Assembly: GCA_021790715.1 (NCBI GenBank)
Contig: JAJYGK010000138.1
Span: 10,699 to 27,764, forward strand
DNA length: 17,066 bases
Source: Chloroflexota bacterium
GTDB taxonomy: Bacteria; Chloroflexota; Limnocylindria; Limnocylindrales; CSP1-4
Direction: 5' to 3'
Shown here one piece after another: positions 1-7,213 of this stretch. A program made the translations under genes and the position numbers. Under the pieces are notes generated by a model. It saw only the letters and a program-made list of their open reading frames with translations, did no database searches and was not told where the DNA came from. Position 1 is the first letter of the stretch. Every line of letters begins with the position of its first letter.

Positions 1-544
1 CCAGGGCGCGGGCGACCGCGACCCGCTGCTGCTCGCCGCCGGAGAGCTCGGACGGATACCGGCGCAGGTACCGGGCGGGATCGAGGCCGACGAGCCGCAG
101 CAGCTCGTCCGCGCGCTCCCGCCGGCGTGCCGCGGGCCAGCCGAGCAGGCGCGGCACGACCGAGACGTTCTCGGCGATCGTCTCGTGGGGGAAGAGGCCC
201 ACCTGCTGGATGACGTACCCGATGCCGCGGCGCAGCTCGGTGGGATCCTCCTGCGCGATGTCGCGGCCGTCGACGAGGATCCGGCCCCCGGTGGGCTCGA
301 TGAGCCGGTTCACCATCTTGAGGCTCGTGGTCTTGCCGCAGCCGGACGGGCCGACCAGCACGCACGTCGCGCCGGCGGGCACGGACAGGTTGAGGTCGTT
401 CACGGCGGCATGGCCGTCGGCGTGGTGTCCGTATCGCTTGCTGACGTGCTCGAAGGCGACGGTCGCGGCCCGGCGGGGGGCCGCGGGTCGCCCCGTGATG
501 GGTGCGGACAGGGGCGATGCCTCCGGGGGATGTACGGCGAACAT
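1..544 (-). CDS. Osmoprotectant (glycine betaine/choline-type) ABC transporter ATP-binding protein, 3'-truncated by window edge
   Basis: This is the ATPase subunit of a quaternary-amine uptake ABC importer of the OpuCA/ProV family; it would power uptake of compatible solutes at the cytoplasmic face of the membrane. Reading the minus strand from ATG at 544 gives 181 residues before the edge. The Walker A motif GPSGCGKT lies at residues 65-72. The Q-loop reads GYVIQQVGLFPHETIAENV (109-127), which is very characteristic of OpuCA. LVGLDPARY leads into the signature LSGGEQQRVAVARAL (167-181). Walker B, the H-loop and any CBS domains lie beyond the edge. The first 25 or so residues are Pro/Ala-rich and not conserved, so a later start is possible. 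The gene begins 26 bases after the end of the ABC-2 permease gene on the same strand, so it may be the last gene of that operon. Its own permease and binding-protein partners are not visible. The family call is firm; the exact solute is inferred. Confidence 0.85.
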   Translation of the reverse strand, partial: MFAVHPPEASPLSAPITGRPAAPRRAATVAFEHVSKRYGHHADGHAAVNDLNLSVPAGATCVLVGPSGCGKTTSLKMVNRLIEPTGGRILVDGRDIAQEDPTELRRGIGYVIQQVGLFPHETIAENVSVVPRLLGWPAARRRERADELLRLVGLDPARYLRRYPSELSGGEQQRVAVARAL

Positions 545-570
545 CGTACCCGCTGCGACGCGGCGGAGGC

Positions 571-1317
571 TCAGGGGCGCTCGGCGACCTCGAACCCGGC
601 GAGCCGCCAGACGGCGAACACGGTGGCCGCCGCCGCGACCAGCAGGCCGAGCCCCACCGAGCTCGCCGCCGAGAGATGGGCCTGCAGCAGCGACGGTTGT
701 GTCGGGTCGAGCGCCGCGGCCACCCCCAGCACGTACTGGTGCACGCTCGCGAGCCGAGTCCCCGCGAACAGCCCGGCGATCACGCCCTCCCACAGGTACA
801 CGTAGATGAGGCCGACGATGAGCGCGTGCCCGGTCACCAGGGTCAGCGCCACCGCGATCGCCGTGTAGATCAGCGCGCCCCACGCGATCGCCACGCTGGA
901 CGCCATCACCATGCCGGGGCCGAGCGACGGCGGCAGCGAGATCAGCAGCGCGAGCGCCGCCGAGATGCCGACGAGGATCGCCGTGGCGGCCGCGCCGACG
1001 AGCAGCTTGGCGGCGACGATCTCGCGGCGCGCCACGGGCCGCACCAGCAAATAGACGATCGTCCCGTCCTCGATCTCGCCGCCCAGCACGGACGTGCCGA
1101 AGATCAGCGCCACGAGCGGCAGGAGCGTGGTGACCACGATGCCGTTCAGCAGGTCGCTCGCAAAGAGCTCCGGGTCCTGGCCGCCGGCCAGGCGGTACAC
1201 GAGGGCGACGAGGACCGGGACCGCCGCCGCGAGCAGCGCCACGAGCATCCTCCGGCGGCCGAGCGCCTGGCGCGCGGTCAGCACGGCGAGCTGCCTGAAG
1301 ACGCCGTGGCGGCCCAT
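571..1317 (-). CDS. ABC-2 type transporter permease (second permease of the quartet)
   Basis: This is a 248-residue integral membrane subunit of an ABC-2 type exporter. About six hydrophobic spans are visible, near residues 25-43, 55-78, 103-127, 137-160, 164-184 and 221-240. Between spans 2 and 3 is the typical ABC-2 cytoplasmic element EIEDGTIVYLLVRPVARREI (81-100), which matches the 'E-x-GT-x-x-x-LL-x-x-PV-x-R' pattern of NosY-like permeases. The start ATG at 1317 overlaps the stop of the upstream ATPase gene by one base (TGATG), which indicates translational coupling; a much longer open frame upstream is only the shadow of that ATPase gene. The protein most likely pairs with the ATPase immediately upstream. 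The substrate cannot be read from the sequence. Confidence 0.85.
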   Translation of the reverse strand: MGRHGVFRQLAVLTARQALGRRRMLVALLAAAVPVLVALVYRLAGGQDPELFASDLLNGIVVTTLLPLVALIFGTSVLGGEIEDGTIVYLLVRPVARREIVAAKLLVGAAATAILVGISAALALLISLPPSLGPGMVMASSVAIAWGALIYTAIAVALTLVTGHALIVGLIYVYLWEGVIAGLFAGTRLASVHQYVLGVAAALDPTQPSLLQAHLSAASSVGLGLLVAAAATVFAVWRLAGFEVAERP

Positions 1318-2312
1318 CAGCGGTTCACCAGGTAGCTGAAGACCGATTCGAGCGTCTCGTCGGTCGGGCGGAGCTCGTAGAGCGAGACGCCGGCCTCGGC
1401 GGCGACGCGCGCGACCAGGCGCGTGAAGGTCCCGTAGTCGGCGGCGCGCACGTCGAGCTCGCCATCGCCGACCTGGACCCCCAGGACCACCTCCTCGTGC
1501 ACGAGCCGCGCCGCGATCGCCCGGTCGTCGCTCGTGCGCAGGCTGAACGTGTGCGGCCGGTCGGTCATCAGCCGCCGGATCGCCCGGTAGTCGCCGGCGG
1601 CGGCGAGCCGTCCGGCGAGCATCACGAGCACCCGCTGGGCGAGCCGCTCCACCTCCTCGAGGATGTGCGACGAGAAGAGGATCACGCGTCCCTCGCGGGC
1701 CATGCCGTCGAGCAGCGTCATCATGTGGAGGCGCTGCCGGGGGTCCATGCCGTTGAACGGCTCGTCGAGCAGCAGGATGCGCGGGTCGTGCACGAGCGCC
1801 GCCCCGAGCTTGATGCGCTGGCGCATTCCCTTCGAGTACCCGCCGATCGGCCGATCGGCGGCGTCCTCCATGTCGACCATGGCGAGGACCCGGCGCGCGG
1901 CCGCGTCCGGGTCCGGCAGCCGCGCCAGGCGGGCCGACAGGACGGCGAACTCGCGGCCGGTCAGGAAGCCGTACGCCGCGTCGCGCTCGGGCGCCAGCGC
2001 GAGCCGCCGGTAGACGTCGGGGTGCTCGCGGATGGGCCGGCCCTCGATGAGCACGGCGCCGCTCGACGGGGCGAGCAGGCCCGACAGCATGTGGAGCAGC
2101 GTGGACTTGCCCGCGCCGTTGGGGCCGAGAAGCCCGGTGACCCCGGGCCCGACGGCGAACGTCACGTCGTTCACCGCCACCACGTTCCCGTACCACCGCG
2201 CGGCGTGGACCGCGGCCAGGGGCGCGGCGGCCGGGTCGAACGCGGGCGGCGTGGAGCGGGGATCCGGCGCTCCCTCCGTCGCCGGTCCCCAGAGCGGTCC
2301 GGACCCGCTCAT
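1317..2312 (-). CDS. ABC transporter ATP-binding protein (second ATPase of the quartet)
   Basis: This is a 331-residue ATPase of the ABC-2/drug-exporter class. Walker A is GPNGAGKST (63-71), the signature is the variant YSKGMRQR (159-166), Walker B is ILLLDEPFNGMD (179-190) and the switch histidine is H216. The usual Q-loop glutamine appears to be Glu (LAPE, about 109), and the D-loop reads NGMD rather than SGLD. The first 30 or so residues are Pro/Ala-rich and non-conserved. The last 90 residues (after the H-loop) form the accessory C-terminal region common in this class. The start codon overlaps the upstream permease stop as ATGA (2309-2312), and the stop overlaps the downstream permease start, so it is the third gene of a coupled operon. 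It resembles the first ATPase of the cluster around the signature (RPIGxYSxGMxQR), so the two are probably paralogous. Confidence 0.92.
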   Translation of the reverse strand: MSGSGPLWGPATEGAPDPRSTPPAFDPAAAPLAAVHAARWYGNVVAVNDVTFAVGPGVTGLLGPNGAGKSTLLHMLSGLLAPSSGAVLIEGRPIREHPDVYRRLALAPERDAAYGFLTGREFAVLSARLARLPDPDAAARRVLAMVDMEDAADRPIGGYSKGMRQRIKLGAALVHDPRILLLDEPFNGMDPRQRLHMMTLLDGMAREGRVILFSSHILEEVERLAQRVLVMLAGRLAAAGDYRAIRRLMTDRPHTFSLRTSDDRAIAARLVHEEVVLGVQVGDGELDVRAADYGTFTRLVARVAAEAGVSLYELRPTDETLESVFSYLVNR

Positions 2313-3235
2313 GCCGCGATCCTCCCGAAGCGGCGGAGCACCGTCGCGATGCCGACGGCGGCGTAGACGACGGCCGCGGCGACGTAGACCCAGCCCGCCA
2401 GGTCGGCGCGGGCGAGCACCTCGTCGGGGGCCGTGCCGAAGAACCAGCGCACCGTCCCGTCCCCGACCAGCGAGGGGCTGAGCAGGACCGCGAGGTGCGT
2501 CCAGGCCGTGATGTGCGAGGCGCCCGCGTCGGGCGGCGGGGTGATCGACGCGATCAGCGAGCCGAGGCCGTCGGCGATGAACCAGTACGCCACGATGCCG
2601 CCGGTGGCGTAGGCCCGGCGCGGGGTGAGCGACGAGATGGCGAGCGCCACGCCGGTCGCCTGCAGGGCGACGAGCACGCCGCTGCCGAGGATGAGCCCGG
2701 GCTGGTCGGCGTGATCGACGAGGTACGAGACGGGGTCCGAGTGGATGAGCGCGGTCCCGATGTACAGCACGAACTCCGGGATCAGCGCGATCGCCAGCAT
2801 CGCCGTGAGCAGGGCGGCCAGCCTGGCGAGGGCGTAGTCGCGCCGCTCCAGCGCGCGCGAGAAGTACAGCGAGAGGACGTGGTGGCGCTGGTCCCGGCTG
2901 CCGAGCTCCGGTGCGACGGCGGCGCCGAACAGGACCATGACGGTGCCGACGAGGGAGAAGTAGTTGTCGAGGCGGACGGGCTGCAGGGCCTCTCCGGCGA
3001 GCGCCGTGACCCCGAGCTCGATGAGCGCCGGCACGAGCGCGATCGCGAACAGGCCGATCGGGACGACCTTCGAGCGCGTGCTCCGGCCGATGCCGAACGC
3101 GGCCGCGAGGCCGTGGAGATAGAGGGAGCGGAAGGCGTACGCGCGGCCGAGCCGCCGGCCCCCGTACCGCTGGTACCCGAGGTCGTAGATGCTGCCGCCG
3201 GCGCCGACCCGATCGGTGCTCCCGCCGGCACTCAC
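2309..3235 (-). CDS. ABC transporter permease (first permease of the quartet)
   Basis: This is a 308-residue membrane protein. Before the first span it carries the cytoplasmic stretch IYDLGYQRYGGRRLGR (16-31), a conserved-looking entry seen in actinobacterial-type ABC permeases. Hydrophobic spans are visible near 56-77, 92-112, 135-162, 180-202, 212-231 and 281-300, with a possible further one near 245-258. SRALERRDYALARL (126-139) fits the ABC-2 coupling-helix position. The start is GTG at 3235, chosen because it overlaps the stop of the upstream ATPase gene as GTGA and places the product just before the conserved YDLGY stretch. The stop overlaps the next ATPase start as ATGA. Transport direction is presumed to be export by class; the substrate is unknown. 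Confidence 0.82.
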   Translation of the reverse strand: MSAGGSTDRVGAGGSIYDLGYQRYGGRRLGRAYAFRSLYLHGLAAAFGIGRSTRSKVVPIGLFAIALVPALIELGVTALAGEALQPVRLDNYFSLVGTVMVLFGAAVAPELGSRDQRHHVLSLYFSRALERRDYALARLAALLTAMLAIALIPEFVLYIGTALIHSDPVSYLVDHADQPGLILGSGVLVALQATGVALAISSLTPRRAYATGGIVAYWFIADGLGSLIASITPPPDAGASHITAWTHLAVLLSPSLVGDGTVRWFFGTAPDEVLARADLAGWVYVAAAVVYAAVGIATVLRRFGRIAA

Positions 3236-4158
3236 GGCCGCGCCTCCTCCCCGACCAGGGGCGAATCGCCGCGGAAGAGGTCCTCGAGCTGGTGGCGACG
3301 CTGCTCGATCCGCACGAGCGGGAGCCCGAGCTCGACCACCGCGTCGCGCACGAGGTCGTAGGGTGCCGGCCCGTCGAGATCGACGAGCACCGAGCGGCCC
3401 TCCTGCCGCACGACCTGGCCGGCGTCCGTCAGCCGGCGGGCGAGCAGGTCGGCGCCGTCCTCGACCTCGACCGTCAGCAGCCGCGTGAGGGCCGTGAAGC
3501 GGGCCAGCGGCGCAGAGGCCACCAGGTGCCCGGAGTCGATGGCGACGAGGTGGTCGCAGACGCGCTCGACCTCGCCCAGCAGGTGCGATGCCATCACGAT
3601 GGCGATCCCGAAATCGGTGCCGACCCGCCGCACGAGCGTGAGCATCTCCTCGCGGCCGGCCGGATCGAGGCCGGACGTGGGCTCGTCGAGGAGCAGCAGG
3701 CTGGGGTCGTGGACCAGCGCCTGCGCCAGTTTGACGCGCTGCTGCATGCCGGTGGAGTACGCGCCGATCGGCCGGTAGCGTTCCTCGTACAGGCCGACGA
3801 GCCGGAGCGTCTCGGCGGCGCGTTCCCGCGCCGCGTCGGCCGGCAGCCCGCTGATGCGGGCCATGTGCGCGACGAACTCGGTTCCGCTCACGTCGGGCGG
3901 CAGGCAATCGTGCTCCGGCATGTAGCCGACGCGCTGCCGGAGCTCGGTCCCTCGCGTGGCACTGTCCAGGCCGAGGACGATCGCGCGGCCCGCCGTGGCG
4001 GGCACCAGCCCGAGCAGGATCTTGATGAGCGTCGACTTGCCGGCCCCGTTCGCCCCCACCAGCCCGACGATGCCGCCCTCCAGCTCGAGGGTCACGCCGT
4101 CGAGCGCGACCGCGCCCGGGTAGCGCTTCGTGAGGTTCTCGGTGGCGATCAGCGGCAT
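3232..4158 (-). CDS. ABC transporter ATP-binding protein (first ATPase of the quartet)
   Basis: This is a 308-residue ABC-2 class ATPase and the first gene of the four-gene module. Walker A is GANGAGKST (35-43), the signature is the variant YSTGMQQR (134-141), Walker B is LLLLDEPTSGLDP (154-166) and the switch histidine is H192. As in its sister ATPase, the Q-loop position holds Glu (YMPEHD, about 82). A C-terminal accessory region of about 110 residues follows. ATG at 4158 starts at the conserved LIATENLTKRYPG; an in-frame ATG at 4176 would add six residues, and neither has a convincing ribosome binding site. The gene is transcribed away from the inositol-phosphatase gene, with a 198-base repeat-containing region between them. 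Its stop overlaps the next permease start (GTGA). Confidence 0.92.
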   Translation of the reverse strand: MPLIATENLTKRYPGAVALDGVTLELEGGIVGLVGANGAGKSTLIKILLGLVPATAGRAIVLGLDSATRGTELRQRVGYMPEHDCLPPDVSGTEFVAHMARISGLPADAARERAAETLRLVGLYEERYRPIGAYSTGMQQRVKLAQALVHDPSLLLLDEPTSGLDPAGREEMLTLVRRVGTDFGIAIVMASHLLGEVERVCDHLVAIDSGHLVASAPLARFTALTRLLTVEVEDGADLLARRLTDAGQVVRQEGRSVLVDLDGPAPYDLVRDAVVELGLPLVRIEQRRHQLEDLFRGDSPLVGEEARP

Positions 4159-4185
4159 GGGCACAGGATGGCGCATCCGGAGACC

Positions 4186-4249
4186 GGCGACAGTGCGCCG
4201 GCGACACGTCGACACCGCGCCCGCGACACAGGGCCGGCGGCACGGCGAT
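4186..4249. repeat. Imperfect 14-bp direct repeats in a divergent promoter region
   Basis: Units at 4186-4199, 4208-4221, 4222-4235 and 4236-4249, with a truncated 8-base unit at 4200-4207, share a pattern close to GGCGACAnnGnGCC (for example GGCGACAGTGCGCC, GTCGACACCGCGCC and CGCGACACAGGGCC). They lie in the 198-base gap between the ABC operon and the inositol-phosphatase gene, just upstream of the ABC start. They could be binding sites for a regulator of the ABC operon or simple GC-rich sequence drift. Confidence 0.4.
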
Positions 4250-4344
4250 CCGCCCCGGGCGACGCGGCGGTCTGCCCGTGCGATGCGGCGACAACCCGTG
4301 GGCGACGTCCCGCGGCGGCCCATCGCCTGCGGCCCCGGCCACCG

Positions 4345-4350
4345 TAAGAT
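4345..4350 (+). promoter_or_regulatory. -10 box (TAAGAT) for leaderless transcription of the inositol-phosphatase gene
   Basis: TAAGAT fits the TAnnnT -10 pattern and ends six bases before the GTG start at 4357, so transcription would begin at or beside the start codon. There is no Shine-Dalgarno sequence, and I see no good -35 box. The same arrangement recurs at other genes in this window. Confidence 0.55.
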
Positions 4351-4356
4351 GGCCGG

Positions 4357-5193
4357 GTGACCTCCCGTCTGCTGCCGGCCGGCGATGCCGAGCGTGCCCT
4401 GGCCGTTGCCGTGTCCGCCGCCCGGGCGGCAGGCCGCGTGCAGCTCGAACGCCTCGGACGCGTCGAGCAGATCCGGCGCAAGAGCGCGCGCGACGTCGTG
4501 ACGGAAGTCGACCATCTCGCGGAGCGCCTGATCCTCGATGAGATCGGCGCCGCGTTTCCGGGCGACGCGATCCTCGCCGAGGAGTCCGGCGAGCACGCGG
4601 CCGCCGCGGGAGCCGCCCCGACGACGGGCACGGGCCGCGCCTGGATCGTCGATCCGCTGGACGGCACCGTCAACTACGCCAACGCCATCCCGGTCTTCAC
4701 CGTGAGCGTGGCGCTCGCCGTCGACGGCTGCCCGGCGGTGGGCGCCGTGCTCGACCCGGTGCGCGACGAGCTGTTCACCGCGGTGGCGGGGCAGGGCGCC
4801 CGGCTCAACGGGCACCGCATCCGCAACCCAGACAAGCCGGATCTGGGCGACTACGTCATCGGGCTGGGGTACGCGCCGCGCGACTGGCGCTCGGACCTGG
4901 GCGAGATGCGGCGCCGGGTGCGCGCCTCCCGTCACCTCGGGTCGGCGGCGCTCGAGCTCTCGTACGTGGCGGCAGGCCGGCTCGACGCGTGCATCCACCC
5001 GACGGGCATCTCGAACTGGGACATCGCCGCGGCCGGGCTCATCGCGCAGGAAGGCGGCACGACGGTCACCACCGCGGACGGTCAGCCGTGGTTCGACCTG
5101 TCGCGACCGGCGACGTCGATCGGCATCCTGGCCGCCCCCTCCCGGCACCACGCGGTGCTCCTCGAGCTGTTCCTGGCCGCCGGCCGGGGCTGA
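4357..5193 (+). CDS. Inositol monophosphatase family protein
   Basis: This is a 278-residue Mg-dependent phosphatase of the IMPase/FIG superfamily (members hydrolyse inositol-1-phosphate, histidinol phosphate, fructose-1,6-bisphosphate or PAP). The metal-binding set is complete: E75 in ILAEESGE, then D99 and D102 in the hallmark WIVDPLDGTVNYA (96-108), and D222 in the C-terminal motif ISNWDIAAAGLI (218-229). AALELSYVAAGRLDA (197-211) is also typical. The length matches bacterial SuhB-like enzymes. The start is GTG, supported by a -10 box six bases upstream and by an N-terminus of normal length. The gene stands alone, divergent from the ABC operon and convergent with the ThDP enzyme. The family is certain; which phosphate ester it uses cannot be told. 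Confidence 0.93.
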   Translation: MTSRLLPAGDAERALAVAVSAARAAGRVQLERLGRVEQIRRKSARDVVTEVDHLAERLILDEIGAAFPGDAILAEESGEHAAAAGAAPTTGTGRAWIVDPLDGTVNYANAIPVFTVSVALAVDGCPAVGAVLDPVRDELFTAVAGQGARLNGHRIRNPDKPDLGDYVIGLGYAPRDWRSDLGEMRRRVRASRHLGSAALELSYVAAGRLDACIHPTGISNWDIAAAGLIAQEGGTTVTTADGQPWFDLSRPATSIGILAAPSRHHAVLLELFLAAGRG

Positions 5194-5221
5194 ACCCGGC
5201 AGGGAGACGCCCGCGGGTGCC

Positions 5222-5235
5222 CGGGCCTCGGCCCG
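5222..5235. terminator. Short hairpin between convergent genes
   Basis: CGGGCCTCGGCCCG can form a 5-bp stem with a CTCG tetraloop, midway between the stops of the inositol-phosphatase gene (5193) and the ThDP enzyme gene (5263). It has no T-tract, so it is a weak terminator candidate at best. Confidence 0.25.
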
Positions 5236-5262
5236 TGCGCGATCCCGTGCGCCGCCGCCCGT

Positions 5263-7035
5263 TCAGCCGTGGAGCATTTCGTCGACCGAGAGGGCGGCCG
5301 GGTCCGTGAGCGCGTGGACGAGCGTGACCCCCGAGCCGGCGAGCGCCTCCGCCACCGCCCCTTCGGCCTCGTCGTCGTGGGCAACCGTGAGCCCGCGCGC
5401 GCCGCACGCCTCCGCGACCCGGGCGAAGTCGATGCGGCCGAGGTCGGTGGCCGCGACGCGGCCCGGATGGGCGCGCTCCTGGTGCATCCGGATGGTGCCG
5501 TACATGCCGTTGTCGAAGACGATCGCGGTCACGGGCACGCCTTCCCGGACGGCCGTCTCGAGCTCGGCCATGAGCATCGAGATGCCGCCGTCACCGGCCA
5601 GCGCGACCGCGCGACGCGGCCGGCCCTCCACGTCGCGCGCGGCGATGGCCGCCCCGATCGCCGCCGGGAGTCCGTAGCCCATGGCGCCCGACGTGGGTCC
5701 CAGGAAGCGGCCGCGTGCCGGGATGCGCAGGTAGCGCGCCGCCCAGCCCGCGAAGTTGCCCGCGTCGGTCGCCACGATCGCGTCGTCGGGGAGGTGCCGC
5801 TGGAGCGCGCGGACCAGTGTCGCCGGATGCACGGGCGCGTCGGGGCCGCGCAGCCCGGCATCGGGGAGCGCCGCGGCGGCGAGATACGCGGCACGATCGT
5901 GCGCGATCCGGGCCGCGCGGTCGGGCCCGTGCAGGTCCCGGTCCGCCGTGAGCATCTCGAGCGCGCAGCGCAGGAAGGCGCCGGCATCCGCCGCGAGCGC
6001 CACCGCCGGGGCCGCCCGGTCACCGTGCAGGCCGGGCTCGACGTCCACGTGCAGGATCTCCGTGCCCGGGGCCGGCACCCGGTAGCCGAACGTGGCGATC
6101 TCGGACAGGCGGGTGCCGAGGACCAGGACGACGTCCGCGTCCAGCAGGCGCGGCCGCACCGTGCGCGCGGCGGACAGGCCGGTCGAGCCGAGGTACCGCG
6201 GCGAATCGTTCGGGAAGACGTCCGTGCGTCGCCAGGACGACAGGACCGGGAGGTCGGCTGCCTCCGCGAACGCGACGAGCTCCGGCACGGCGCCGCTCCG
6301 GAGCACGCCGGCCCCGGCGATCACGACCGGCCGGTGTGCGCGGGCCAGGCGCCGGAGGACGTCGGCGACCGCGGCGCGATCCACCGGCCGTTCCGCTGCG
6401 GGCCGACCACCGGTCCGGCCGTGCCGGTCTGCCCTGCCGATCCCGCCTGCTCCGCCGTCGCCGCGTGCCCGCTCGTCCCCGCCGGCCCCGTCCGAGCTCC
6501 CGGCCGGGCCCGCCCCGGTATCGTCGGCGACCGCCTCGAGCAGGGCATCCTCCGGGATCGACAGGAGCACTGGGCCCGGGCGACCGGCCGAGGCGAGACG
6601 GACGAGCGCCTCCGCATCTCGTGCCATCGTCGCCGGATCGTCGAGCTCGGCCGCGGCCTTGCACAGGCCGCCGAACGTGGCCACCAGGTCCGCCTCCTGG
6701 AACGCCTCGCGCCCCCGGAACGGCCGCGGCACCTGGCCCGCGATGGCGATCAGCGGCGCCGAATCGGCGCGCGCCGTGTGCAGGGCGATCGACAGGTTGG
6801 CCGACCCGACGGCGCGGGTGACGAGGCACGCCGCGGGCCGTCCCGTCAGCTGCGCGTATCCCTCGGCCATGAACCCGGCGCCGGCCTCGTGCCTGGTCGC
6901 GACCAGCCGGATCGGCGAGTCGCGCATCGCGTCGAGGATCTCGAGGAAGCTCTCGCCCGGCACCGTGAACGCGTGGCGGATGCCGGCGCGGTCGAGCGCC
7001 GCGACGAGGGACCGGCCGGCCGTGCGGGTTGGCAT
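5263..7035 (-). CDS. Thiamine-diphosphate-dependent enzyme, acetolactate synthase large-subunit-like
   Basis: This 590-residue protein has the three-domain plan of acetolactate synthase, pyruvate oxidase and glyoxylate carboligase. The N-terminal PYR domain carries the activating glutamate E50 (TRHEAGAGFMAEGYA) and VGSANLSIALHTA. The central domain (about 216-360) contains VVIAGAGV and the LVLGTRLSE stretch. The C-terminal PP domain has the ThDP/Mg motif starting GDGG at 481 and ending VFDNGMYG (506-513). A Gly/Ala/Asp/Arg-rich segment at about 171-215 links the PYR and central domains and looks like a flexible insert. No acetolactate synthase small subunit or reductoisomerase gene is beside it, so a role in branched-chain amino acid synthesis is not supported; a 2-hydroxyacyl lyase, benzoylformate decarboxylase-like or pyruvate oxidase-like activity is equally possible. 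Start ATG at 7035 is supported by a -10 box seven bases upstream; a longer frame reading further back is not credible. Confidence 0.88.
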   Translation of the reverse strand: MPTRTAGRSLVAALDRAGIRHAFTVPGESFLEILDAMRDSPIRLVATRHEAGAGFMAEGYAQLTGRPAACLVTRAVGSANLSIALHTARADSAPLIAIAGQVPRPFRGREAFQEADLVATFGGLCKAAAELDDPATMARDAEALVRLASAGRPGPVLLSIPEDALLEAVADDTGAGPAGSSDGAGGDERARGDGGAGGIGRADRHGRTGGRPAAERPVDRAAVADVLRRLARAHRPVVIAGAGVLRSGAVPELVAFAEAADLPVLSSWRRTDVFPNDSPRYLGSTGLSAARTVRPRLLDADVVLVLGTRLSEIATFGYRVPAPGTEILHVDVEPGLHGDRAAPAVALAADAGAFLRCALEMLTADRDLHGPDRAARIAHDRAAYLAAAALPDAGLRGPDAPVHPATLVRALQRHLPDDAIVATDAGNFAGWAARYLRIPARGRFLGPTSGAMGYGLPAAIGAAIAARDVEGRPRRAVALAGDGGISMLMAELETAVREGVPVTAIVFDNGMYGTIRMHQERAHPGRVAATDLGRIDFARVAEACGARGLTVAHDDEAEGAVAEALAGSGVTLVHALTDPAALSVDEMLHG

Positions 7036-7042
7036 CCCGCCG

Positions 7043-7048
7043 ATGGTA
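7043..7048 (-). promoter_or_regulatory. -10 box (TACCAT) for leaderless transcription of the ThDP enzyme gene
   Basis: On the minus strand TACCAT ends seven bases before the ATG at 7035, which puts the predicted transcript start on or next to the start codon. No ribosome binding site is present in CGGCGGG. Confidence 0.5.
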
Positions 7049-7135
7049 GCGGCCGGCCGCGCGGACCGGTGTCCCGCGGAAGGCGGCGGCCGACCCGGCG
7101 AGCATCCGCGTCGCGCGCGGATCCGCTCCGCCGTG

Positions 7136-7141
7136 TAGCGT
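7136..7141 (+). promoter_or_regulatory. Possible -10 box (TAGCGT) for the lipid kinase gene
   Basis: TAGCGT fits TAnnnT and lies 30 bases before the earliest GTG (7172) and 72 before the preferred GTG (7214). It is identical to the better-placed -10 candidate of the exonuclease gene. The support is weak because there is no visible -35 box. Confidence 0.3.
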
Positions 7142-7213
7142 GGAGGGCGCAGGGCGGACGGCGCTCGTCCCGTGCATGCGCCCCCGCCTTCCGGCCGGAC
7201 CTCGCATCGCTCG

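Noticed and set aside
571..2196. Possible ATPase-permease fusion suggested by one long open frame
   Set aside because: Only the last 248 residues look like a protein. The upstream part is the out-of-frame shadow of the ATPase gene, which has its own intact frame and a TGATG junction.
5263..7035. Naming the ThDP enzyme ilvB
   Set aside because: The fold fits but there is no small subunit or ilv context, and several ThDP families share these motifs, so no symbol was given.
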